A DNA stretch of 8,168 nt from Mycolicibacterium porcinum (GTDB lineage Bacteria > Actinomycetota > Actinomycetes > Mycobacteriales > Mycobacteriaceae). Both the position numbers and the translations under genes were made by a program. Positions within the stretch are counted from its first letter, which is position 1. Every line of letters starts with the position of its first letter. A model generated the notes under the pieces. The model ran no database searches. It was given only the letters and a program-made list of their open reading frames with translations, and had not been told where the DNA came from. The stretch spans positions 92,579 through 100,746 of the forward strand of contig MSTD01000019.1 in the NCBI GenBank assembly GCA_001942045.1, given 5' to 3'. Shown here in pieces: positions 1-7,900 of the stretch.

Positions 1-104
1 GCGGCAACGGGATCCGCAAGGGCAGTGCCGGCAAGCCGGGCAGCACCAGCTCTACCTCCGCCGGCGGTGCCGGCGGAGCGGGTGGCGAGGGTGGTGGACT
101 GTGA
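1..104 (+). CDS. C-terminal end of a PGRS-type glycine-rich protein (partial)
   Basis: The frame beginning at base 3 is open from the window edge to a TGA at 102-104 and encodes 33 residues. About half are Gly, and the tail is GGAGGAGGEGGGL. A Lys/Ser/Thr-rich stretch (RKGSAGKPGSTSSTS) precedes it. The Gly-Gly-Ala/Glu triplets and the GGC/GGT codon use match the PGRS domains of mycobacterial surface proteins and the large gene at the other end of this window. The N-terminus lies outside, so it cannot be said whether the protein carries a PE domain. Two hairpins downstream are consistent with a real 3' end. Alternative: the end of any other Gly-rich secreted protein. Function is unknown. Confidence 0.7.
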   Translation, partial: GNGIRKGSAGKPGSTSSTSAGGAGGAGGEGGGL

Positions 105-111
105 GCCGACG

Positions 112-130
112 GGCCACTTTGGTTGTGGCC
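112..130 (+). terminator. Small hairpin just after the PGRS-type stop codon
   Basis: GGCCAC (112-117) and GTGGCC (125-130) form a perfect 6-bp stem with a 7-nt loop, 7 nt after the stop codon. There is no U-run after it. It may protect the 3' end or act with the larger hairpin at 200-237. The call is weak. Confidence 0.3.
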
Positions 131-199
131 AAACATCATTCGTGGCACGCAGGACCAGCCCAGGCATGACGGTCCGCCACTAGTCACCCCAGCGGCAGC

Positions 200-237
200 A
201 ATCCGCCCCCATCGCGACTTCACGGTGGGGGCGGATT
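200..237 (+). terminator. GC-rich hairpin, likely terminator without U-tract
   Basis: AATCCGCCCCCA (200-211) pairs perfectly with TGGGGGCGGATT (226-237). A G-U pair and two more G-C pairs extend the stem to 15 bp around an 8-nt loop. It lies about 96 nt after the stop of the upstream Gly-rich gene and ends about 50 nt before the next promoter. There is no U-run on the + side. Tail-less strong hairpins are often proposed as mycobacterial terminators, so termination of the upstream gene, and insulation of the next, is the most likely role. An RNA-stability or protein-binding palindrome is the alternative. Confidence 0.6.
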
Positions 238-285
238 GTGCTACACCCATGTGACAGGTCCGCCACGACGGCGCGCCAACAGAAC

Positions 286-291
286 TATTCT
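286..291 (+). promoter_or_regulatory. -10 box for a leaderless transcript (TATTCT)
   Basis: TATTCT fits the mycobacterial SigA -10 pattern TANNNT. Its last base is 6 nt before the A of the ATG at 298, so the expected transcription start coincides with the start codon. No Shine-Dalgarno-like purine run precedes this ATG, as expected for leaderless translation, which is common in mycobacteria. No convincing -35 hexamer is visible; -35 elements are often weak in this genus. Confidence 0.55.
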
Positions 292-297
292 CACGTC

Positions 298-675
298 ATG
301 AGCGTGAAAGTGGATCTCAACCAGCTGGCCGACAAGCTGGCGGACTACACGTTCGCCTACCTCGTCACGGTCGACGACAACTACCACGCACACACCGTCG
401 CGGTGGAGCCGCACCTGGTCAACGGCATCATTCACGTCGGTCCGGTCGGCGGGCACACCCGTAGAAACCTCGCCTCCCACGAGCACGCGACACTGGTCTG
501 TCCCCCGCGCCAGCCCGGTGGGTATTCGCTGATCGTCGACGGGCGGGGCCAAGCCGGCACCGGCGACGAGATGCATGAGATCGTGCCCAGCCGCGCGGTG
601 CTGCATCGCAAAGCGGCGAAACCCGGGCCGCCCGGCCAGTGCGACAGCGATTGCATCGTGTTGTCGGAGAACTGA
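298..675 (+). CDS. Small FMN-binding split-barrel / PNPOx-like protein (Rv0441c-like position)
   Basis: This encodes 125 residues starting MSVKVDLNQL. The N-terminal helix and strands (residues 5-25, LADYTFAYLVTV) are followed by a strand pair (HTVAVEPHLVNGIIHVG, 32-48), then HTRRNLASHEHATLV (53-67) and a late strand with SLIVDGRG (77-84). This order resembles pyridoxamine 5'-phosphate oxidase-like flavin/F420 split barrels, in which the T-x-R-N-L segment helps bind the cofactor phosphate. No catalytic role can be read from it; the short length fits a single-domain binding or stress-related protein. It is convergent with groEL2, the arrangement I recall for Rv0441c beside groEL2 (Rv0440) in M. 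tuberculosis, so it is probably the orthologue. The ATG at 298 is preferred over the in-frame GTG at 238 because the GTG lies in the terminator hairpin and 298 fits a leaderless start. The tail (residues 104-125) is Pro/Gly-rich with two Cys (115, 119). Confidence 0.85.
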   Translation: MSVKVDLNQLADKLADYTFAYLVTVDDNYHAHTVAVEPHLVNGIIHVGPVGGHTRRNLASHEHATLVCPPRQPGGYSLIVDGRGQAGTGDEMHEIVPSRAVLHRKAAKPGPPGQCDSDCIVLSEN

Positions 676-687
676 ACTCGGGACCCT

Positions 688-752
688 GTGTCGAGTGGCC
701 AGTTATGTCACGCGTCTGGTCGCAACACGTGCGATAACTGGCCACTCGACAT
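688..752. repeat. Long palindrome, possible dispersed REP/MITE-like element
   Basis: Bases 689-706 and 734-751 are perfect 18-nt inverted copies (TGTCGAGTGGCCAGTTAT and its complement), extended by one G-U pair to 688/752. After a 2x2 mismatch the stem resumes with CACG (709-712) and CGTG (728-731). It sits 12 nt after the small split-barrel gene and directly before the groEL2 terminator. It has no U-run on either side, so it is not a classical terminator, although it would form a strong hairpin in either transcript. The unit size and its place between convergent genes resemble REP- or MITE-type palindromic repeats. No second copy exists in this window, so dispersal is untested. Confidence 0.6.
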
Positions 753-753
753 G

Positions 754-788
754 AAAAAGCCCCGGCACGCCAGGCGCGCCGGGGCTTT
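754..788 (-). terminator. Intrinsic terminator of groEL2
   Basis: AAAGCCCCGGC (756-766) and GCCGGGGCTTT (778-788) form an 11-bp stem. The loop contains an additional 3-bp CGC/GCG pairing. On the minus strand the stem runs into five U (bases 758-754 read as T), as in a canonical rho-independent terminator. It lies 17 nt beyond the groEL2 stop. On the + strand it is followed by only three T, so it may also stop transcription from the small split-barrel gene, less efficiently. Confidence 0.88.
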
Positions 789-805
789 CCCGTAAAGAGC
801 AGGAC

Positions 806-2476
<1,671 letters not shown>

Positions 2477-2542
2477 TCAGTGCCCGCGACGGACGACTAG
2501 GGTGTGCTCCCGCAGGTGCGGCCCCGGTCTCACCGTCCCGAC

Positions 2543-2569
2543 CTAGCACTCACTGATCGAGAGTGCCAA
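2543..2569. promoter_or_regulatory. CIRCE operator 1 (HrcA site, promoter-distal side of leader)
   Basis: CTAGCACTC, 9-nt spacer, GAGTGCCAA. It matches 16 of 18 positions of the consensus TTAGCACTC-N9-GAGTGCTAA, with the exact spacer length. It lies 115 nt upstream of the groEL2 ATG, just downstream of the likely transcription start, where bound HrcA would block elongation and the transcribed palindrome could also form a stem. Confidence 0.9.
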
Positions 2570-2573
2570 CTGC

Positions 2574-2603
2574 ATTCTTAGCACTCGACCATGGCGAGTG
2601 CAA
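2574..2603 (-). promoter_or_regulatory. Candidate groEL2 promoter overlapping CIRCE 2
   Basis: On the minus strand, TTGCAC (bases 2603-2598) is followed after 17 nt by TAAGAAT (2580-2574). The first hexamer is close to TTGACA and the spacing is right; the -10 is only a moderate match. Transcription would begin near 2567 and give a leader of about 140 nt. The position within the CIRCE element fits HrcA repression. The hexamers partly are the CIRCE consensus itself, so the match may be coincidental. Confidence 0.45.
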
Positions 2604-2604
2604 G
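2578..2604. promoter_or_regulatory. CIRCE operator 2 (HrcA site inside promoter)
   Basis: TTAGCACTC, 9-nt spacer, GAGTGCAAG. The left arm is a perfect consensus match and the right arm differs at two positions. It lies 8 nt from CIRCE 1 and overlaps both hexamers of the candidate groEL2 promoter, so HrcA bound here should exclude RNA polymerase. Confidence 0.9.
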
Positions 2605-2724
2605 GTCGAGAGGCGTCTGCTTCAGCCCCCGGCCTACGCCCGTGGCGAAAGTCGCCGATTCCTACCTCTGGGCTGTTCCCGGCCTCTGCTGGCGACCCCT
2701 GCGTGGAAAACGGTGACGGCCTGG

Positions 2725-3510
2725 TCAGCGAGGTAGTACGAATTGCCAGCCCGCGGCCTGCATGGCGGGGATCGCATCGGCGAAGCCGGCATGCGTGCCC
2801 GATTGCGGGTGGTTCATGTGGGCGATGACGATCGAGCCCGGGGCCGCGTTCATCACGTTGGACCGCACGGCCGCCGCGGATGCCGTCGCACCGTTGTCCG
2901 CGTTGACGGTGAACCCCAGCGGTTGCTCGCCGAGTTCGTGCACGATCTCGACGGCCACGTCGTCGTAATGGGCGGTGCCGGGCCGGAACCAGGTCGGGGC
3001 CCGGCCGGTCAAGGCGGTCAGCCGCTGATCGTTGCCCCACACCTCGCTGACCACTTCATCGGCCGAGCGGGTCCCCGCGATGCCGTACGCCGGGCGTCCC
3101 GTCACCGACAGCGGCACGTGTCGGGTGCCGTGGTTGCCGATCTCGAACAACGGGTTGGCCGCCAACTGCCGGGCCCGGTCCGGATTCCGGTCGATCCACC
3201 TCGAGTTCAGCATGAGCACCGCCGGCACGCTATTGCGCTGCAGCGTGTCGAGCAGCGCGTCGTCGCAGGCGCCATCGCAGGCGTCGAACGTCAAGGCGAT
3301 CTGGCGGCCCGCGGCGGCGAACGACGTGGTGATCCCGGGCAGCGCCATCCCCCACTGGGTTGGCGTGCGCCGCTTGTTGGTCACCGCGACCGACGGCGGA
3401 GCGATTGCGTTCGGGTCGGCGTGGGCGGCCGGCAACCCGGCCCGCAGGGTATGGCCGGCGGCGATCGAAGCGACGGCGGTCGCCGTCAGAAATGCCCGCC
3501 TGGTGATCAC
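2725..3510 (-). CDS. Tat-exported polysaccharide deacetylase (NodB/CE4 family) with TFDAC motif
   Basis: The protein has 261 residues with a GTG start. The N-terminus TRRAFLTATAVASIAAG is a twin-arginine signal, and AHA|DP (cleavage after residue 31) is a plausible signal-peptidase site, so the enzyme should act outside the membrane. The NodB fold shows motif 1 LTFDAC (73-78), motif 2 NHGTRH (126-131, metal ligands H127 and H131), motif 3 FRPG (175-178) and motif 5 IVIAHMN (227-233, H231). These enzymes remove acetyl groups from GlcNAc- or MurNAc-type or other acetylated polysaccharides using a divalent metal. Motif 1 has Ala-Cys where TFDDG enzymes have Asp-Gly, so the usual metal-binding Asp is absent while D76 is kept; TFDAC-type members exist in actinobacteria. 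Substrate is unknown; cell-wall peptidoglycan is a guess. It lies 79 nt downstream of the LLM gene on the same strand and may be co-transcribed. A GGAG lies only 1 nt before the GTG, inside a hairpin, so the exact start is less certain. Confidence 0.85.
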   Translation of the reverse strand: MITRRAFLTATAVASIAAGHTLRAGLPAAHADPNAIAPPSVAVTNKRRTPTQWGMALPGITTSFAAAGRQIALTFDACDGACDDALLDTLQRNSVPAVLMLNSRWIDRNPDRARQLAANPLFEIGNHGTRHVPLSVTGRPAYGIAGTRSADEVVSEVWGNDQRLTALTGRAPTWFRPGTAHYDDVAVEIVHELGEQPLGFTVNADNGATASAAAVRSNVMNAAPGSIVIAHMNHPQSGTHAGFADAIPAMQAAGWQFVLPR

Positions 3511-3512
3511 AC

Positions 3513-3531
3513 TCCGGACGGTAGGTCCGGA
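3513..3531 (-). promoter_or_regulatory. Hairpin at the deacetylase translation start
   Basis: TCCGGAC (3513-3519) and GTCCGGA (3525-3531) form a perfect 7-bp stem with a 5-nt loop. It ends 2 nt before the GTG codon and includes the only purine-rich GGAG. Folding in the mRNA could hide the ribosome-binding site; as DNA it could be a small operator. Confidence 0.35.
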
Positions 3532-3589
3532 TCTTGTTGACTGGCCGTCGATCGGCTGTGGGTTAGCTGCAGACCGTGGGTGTCACGGC

Positions 3590-4420
3590 CTACGACTGGT
3601 ACTGGCGTACCTGCTCTGCGAATTCATCGAGCAGACGTAGCGACTCGTCCTTGCCGACCGACGGCAGGAACAGCCCCAGCTGACCGAAGCCGAGATCCTC
3701 TGCGGCACGCCAATAGTCGGTCTTGATGGGTGCGCCGAACATCATCAACGGGACGTCGGCGGCACCGCCGTCGTGCATCTGCCCGATCCGTTTGGCCAAC
3801 ACATCCCTCGGCAGCGGGTTCGAAATCCAGCCTGCGCCATGGCGAATCACTCGTTTGACGGTGGCGTCGGAGTTTCCACCGAGATAGATGGGCGGGTGTG
3901 GTTGCCGGACCGGCTTGGGGCGGCAGTAGGACGAATCGAAGTTGACGTATTTGCCGTGATACTCGGCTGGCTCGTCGGTCCAAAGCGCCTTGACGGCCTC
4001 GATGCTCTCGTCCAGAAGTGCGCCACGGGTTTTCGGGTCGGTGCCGTGGTCGCGCATCTCCTCCAGGTTCCAACCGGCTCCGACACCGAGCACGAACCTG
4101 CCGTCGGAGATCAGGTCGATGCTCGCGGACTCCTTGGCGGTGTGGATGGGATCGCGTTGGATAAGTAGCGCGACGCCGGTGACGAGGTCGATCGTGGAGG
4201 TCACCGCGGCCGCCGCGGCGAGCGTGACGAACGGGTCCAGCGTGTTGTAGTACCACGGCGGCAAGTCACCGCCGTTGGGATACGCGGACTCGCGGCTCAC
4301 GGGGATGTGGCTGTGCTCGGCAACGATGAGCGAGGCGAACCCGCGCTCCTCGATCGCCCGAGCCAGTGACACCGGATCTATGCTGTCGTCGTCGACGAAG
4401 GTGGCGATGCCGAACTTCAT
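3590..4420 (-). CDS. LLM class F420-dependent oxidoreductase
   Basis: The protein has 276 residues with an ATG start. It is a luciferase-like (bacterial luciferase superfamily) TIM-barrel enzyme. Evidence includes the N-terminal strand MKFGIATFVDDD, RAIEERGFASLIVAEH (21-36), TGVALLIQRDPIHTAKESAS (81-100), the hallmark DGRFVLGVGAGWNLEEM (106-122), the ALW...YHGKYVNF stretch (145-161) and PIYLGGNSD (177-185). In mycobacteria this family mostly uses the deazaflavin F420 for hydride transfer, and the length is typical of the shorter members. The substrate cannot be read from sequence. The start is supported by the family N-terminus. On the minus strand TAGCGT lies 7 nt before the ATG, so a leaderless start is possible; a GGGAG lies 13 nt upstream, rather far. 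It is the first gene of the possible pair with the deacetylase and is divergent from the PGRS gene. Confidence 0.93.
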   Translation of the reverse strand: MKFGIATFVDDDSIDPVSLARAIEERGFASLIVAEHSHIPVSRESAYPNGGDLPPWYYNTLDPFVTLAAAAAVTSTIDLVTGVALLIQRDPIHTAKESASIDLISDGRFVLGVGAGWNLEEMRDHGTDPKTRGALLDESIEAVKALWTDEPAEYHGKYVNFDSSYCRPKPVRQPHPPIYLGGNSDATVKRVIRHGAGWISNPLPRDVLAKRIGQMHDGGAADVPLMMFGAPIKTDYWRAAEDLGFGQLGLFLPSVGKDESLRLLDEFAEQVRQYQS

Positions 4421-4913
4421 CTGGCCGACGCTACTCCCGGTGCGCGACAGAGCGGTCGACCTTGTGCACAGCGGTCGTTCGGAGCTTCGCTAAGGGTTCC
4501 GACAGACGGCGATCATGGGTACGCGGTCGCACATCTGGCCAACTCGGGGCTGTACAAATTCGGCTCAGCGTTCAGCGTGCAGCGATCGTCCGCTTGCGCA
4601 GACGACACCGTGTTTCCGCCCAACTCCCAGCCGGCCTCACTCAGGATTTTGATTCGGACAATAAATGTCTGGCAAACCTGCCGATGTTGATCCAGCTGCA
4701 GATTTCGTCGATGCAAGACCTTTGCGGCAATCAAATCTGTCGACCGATTGTTTGCGTGTGCAAGTACCCAGAAATCCGCCTGAGAAAATGCTGAGTTTTC
4801 AGACGGGTAGTGCGTAAGTTTCTCCGCGAAACCGGGGGAATCGTCCATCGGGATCGAGGGGTCTCACTACTAGAGCAACGTCGTCAGTGGGTGCTGCTCG
4901 CCTGCCGAAAATA

Positions 4914-4929
4914 TTGACGGCAGCGTCAA
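4914..4929. promoter_or_regulatory. Palindrome TTGACG-N4-CGTCAA, candidate operator
   Basis: A perfect 6-bp inverted repeat with a 4-nt centre (GCAG), ending 27 nt before the GTG start of the PGRS gene. It is preceded by the AT-rich AAAATAT. Size and symmetry fit a dimeric repressor such as a TetR- or GntR-type protein, but no known regulator was matched. As RNA it could form a small hairpin just before the ribosome-binding site. Confidence 0.4.
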
Positions 4930-4940
4930 CACGGACTGTC

Positions 4941-4949
4941 GGAGAAGGG
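4941..4949 (+). promoter_or_regulatory. Ribosome-binding site deciding the PGRS gene start
   Basis: GGAGAAGGG lies 7-12 nt before GTG at 4957. It is the only good purine-rich site near the beginning of the open frame and selects this GTG, giving a basic N-terminus followed by a hydrophobic segment. Confidence 0.7.
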
Positions 4950-4956
4950 CGTAATC

Positions 4957-7900
4957 GTGGGGAAGCACAGCAAGGCATCCGGGTGGAACCGGAAGAACGC
5001 CACAGGTCCGATTGCGACGGCAGGCCTGGCGAGCATCGCGTTGGCGGGAGCCGGCGTCATGCTCCTGTTAGGGCCTGACTCGCCGACGATGCGATCGGTG
5101 ACCGCCGATGTGCTCCTCGTCAATACCGAGGGACCGTCCAGTGACGGCAACAACTCGGACACAGGCAACACTCCCGGCAGCACGGACAACGCCGGTACCC
5201 CCGGCACCAAGCCCAAAGCCGACAAGCCACGTCTCCCCGGCCTCAAGCAGGTGCAAGACCGCTTGAGTGAGCGCGCCACCGAAGCCACCAAAACCCTGAA
5301 CGACTTCGCCCGCAACGGTGTTCAACGCGCCATCGACAACGCAAAAGCAAACGACGACAAGGAGACCCGCAGCCCGCTGCGGCGCCACAAGTCACCGGCG
5401 ACGCCGAAGAGCGACACGGCCGACAAGACCGAGCCGTCGAGCACCGGCACACCAGAGCCGCAACCGACCGTGACCCCACGGCATCGGTTTAGCGATCTCA
5501 CTGAACGCGTGGCGACCGCGCTGCCGCATCCCACCGTCGACAAGCAGCATGACCCTGCTCCGACCGCGGGCGTGCTCGATCGTCAACCGGAAGACTCCAC
5601 ACCACGCGCGACGACGTTCGCCGCCCCGGCGCCGGCACCGGCCCCCGCCGCACCGGTCAGCCCGATCACCGGGCTGCTCTCGGCGATCACCCTCGGCACG
5701 TATGTGTCTCCAAACGCGCCGCAGGCACCGGCAGACTTGCCCGCGACGTGGGCCGTGTTGGCGTGGGTGCGCCGCCAGTCGGCCTACCTGCCCGACCAGA
5801 CCATCGCACCCACTGACCGGACTCGGGCCCTCACCACGACGTCCCAGACCTTGGCCGCCCCGGCCAACCTTGACCCCGGGTCTCTCACCACGGCCTCGAT
5901 CGTCAACTGGCTGGTGTACAACCCGGTGCACGACATCGGGCAGCAGATCTTTGTCGTCAGCCCGATCGGCTCCTCGATCGGCGGTGCGATCAACACCATT
6001 TCCGGGAAGTACCTGATCGGCAACGGTGCCGACGGTACCGCGGACAATCCCGACGGCGGCGACGCCGGGGAGTGGTTCGGTGACGGTGGTGACGGTTACG
6101 ACGGTGCGGCCGACGGTGTCGCCGGTGGTGACGGCGGTGACGCCGGCTGGTTCGGCAACGGCGGCGAAGGCGGCGACGGCTGGGCTGGCCTCGATGGCGG
6201 CGACGGCGGCGACGGCGGTTCCTTCATGGGTCTCGGTGGCATCGGCGGTGGCGGCGGTGCCGCCACCGATGGCGCCGTGGCAGGCAACGGCGGCCGGGGC
6301 GGCGACGCCAATGGCTGGTTCTTCGGTGTCGCCGGTGACGGCGGCCAAGGCGGCAAGGGTCTGACCGGTAGCACCGGTAAGGACGGCGACTGGGACGAAG
6401 ACTGGGGCAACGGCATCGGCAACGGTGAAGATGGCGGTGCCGGCGGGTCCGGCGGTAACGGCGGCGACGGCGGTGACGCCACCGGATTCTTGTTCGCGGT
6501 TGGCGGCAATGGCGGGGCCGGCGGCCAGACCGGCGACGGAGGGCTCGGTGGCGCCGGTGCACTCGGTGACATCAACGACGTCGACAGCAACGGGGACGGC
6601 GGTGATGGCGGCAAGGGCGGCGCTTCCGGCACAGGCGTCAGCACCGGCGGTGCGGCCGGAACGGGCAATACCGGGTTCTTCGGTCTGCTGGGTGGCAACG
6701 GAGTCGCGGGAGCTCCAGGCAGTGCCAGCGGCATCGCCGGCGACGGCGGCCGTGGTGGTGACGGTGTAGGCGGAGGCAACTCCGCGGTCGCAGGCAAGGG
6801 CGGCCGCGGCGGCGACGGCGGCGACGGCCCGACTGCAGGCAAGGGCGGCGCCGGTGGTGACGGCGGCGACGGCGACGGCATCTACGCACCGACCAACTCC
6901 CCGCAGGCCGGTGGCACCGGTGGCACTGGCGGCACGGGTGGCACTCGCACCGTGTCTACCGGCACGTGGGGCGATGGCGGAGCCGGTGGAGCGGGCGGTA
7001 CCGGGGCAGCAATCGGCGACGGAGCAACCGGTGGCGTAGGCGGCGCAGGCGGCAGCGGCGGGACCTCCTCTAACAGCGCACCCGGCCAGGGCGGCGGCGG
7101 TGGCGGCGGCGGTGGCGGCGCCCTCGTCTCCGGATCCAACGGAGGCTCGGCAACAGGAGCCGCTACCGGCGGTCACGGTGGCAAGGGCGGGAACGGCACC
7201 ACTGCTGCGGCCGGCGGTGAAGGCGGAACCGGCGGCGTCGGCAAGATCGAAGCCGACGGCGCGAACACCAACGCCAGCGGGAACGCCACGGGTGGCGCCG
7301 GTGGCGACTCGATCGGCACGGGCATGGGTGGCGACGGTGGTGAGGGTCTGATCCAAGCCACCGGTGCCACGAGCACCGCGAGCGGCGATGCGACGGGTGG
7401 TGCCGGTGGCAATGGCATCGACGGAGGCCAGGGCGGCAACGGTGGCCGCGGCGTGATCTCCGGCGGCTACGGAACCGACGATCACCCCGGTGCTGCCGAA
7501 GGCACCGCACAGGGTGGCGCGGGTGGATCCGGCACGGGTGCCGGCAGCACCGGCGGCAATGGCGGTAACGCCTTCGTGGTCGCAGCCAACGGATACGGAC
7601 ACGACGCCTCCGCCAGTGGCACCGCGACGGGCGGAGCTGGCGGCAACGGCTACGCCGGCGGCCATGGCGGCGCGGGTGGCACCGGCCTGGTCGACGCCGG
7701 TATCGGCGGCGATTACAGCGGCGGCACTGTCGTCAACGGCACTGGCACGGGCGGCGCTGGCGGCAACGGTTACAACGGCGCCACCGGCGGCAACGGTGGA
7801 AAGGGCGGCGTCTTCGGCGAGTACGGCGCAGTCGTCACCGGCAGCACCGCCACCGGTGGCAAGGGTGGCAACAGCGGCACCGGAACCGGCGCAGGCAACG

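Larger units (their letters stand above)
4421..4956. other. AT-enriched divergent intergenic region
   Basis: This is 536 nt between the LLM start (-) and the PGRS-protein start (+). GC falls to roughly half around 4640-4800, compared with about two thirds in the genes. Visible small structures are two AGCGGTCG copies (4451-4458, 4470-4477), three tandem CAGCGNN units (4566-4586), GAAAA-N7-TTTTC (4784-4800) and a TAAGTT -10-like hexamer at 4815-4820 on +. A minus-strand open frame at 4513-4848 lacks a ribosome-binding site and GC-rich third positions and is not called. The stretch probably holds promoters for both flanking genes and a long leader for the PGRS gene, but no promoter is convincing. 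Confidence 0.6.

Noticed and set aside
241..606. 121-codon frame on - opposite the small split-barrel gene
   Set aside because: It is an antisense shadow; the + frame has a recognisable fold pattern and promoter.
2644..2656. Small hairpin GGCGA-AAG-TCGCC downstream of the deacetylase as its terminator
   Set aside because: It has only five base pairs and no U-run in the minus direction, too weak to call in GC-rich DNA.
2543..3040. 165-codon frame on - overlapping the deacetylase and CIRCE elements
   Set aside because: It is out of frame with the conserved NodB motifs and runs through the operator region.
4366..4794. 142-codon frame on + overlapping the start of the LLM gene
   Set aside because: It overlaps a clear gene on the other strand; Arg/Cys-rich translation without family features.
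4513..4848. 111-codon frame on - in the intergenic region
   Set aside because: There is no ribosome-binding site before its ATG, third codon positions are not GC-rich as in the real genes here, and the product shows no recognisable motif. A short acquired gene cannot be fully excluded.
6096..6881. Pro-rich frames on - in the PGRS region (also 6882-7139, 7173-7439, 7920-8141)
   Set aside because: Pro-Pro repeats arise as the complement of Gly-Gly codons; they are fragmentary and have no start signals.
5392..7665. 757-codon open frame on - opposite the PGRS gene
   Set aside because: Its Ala/Thr/Val-rich product mirrors the GGC/GGT/GCC repeats on the + strand. The + frame has a ribosome-binding site, a signal segment and the PGRS linker.
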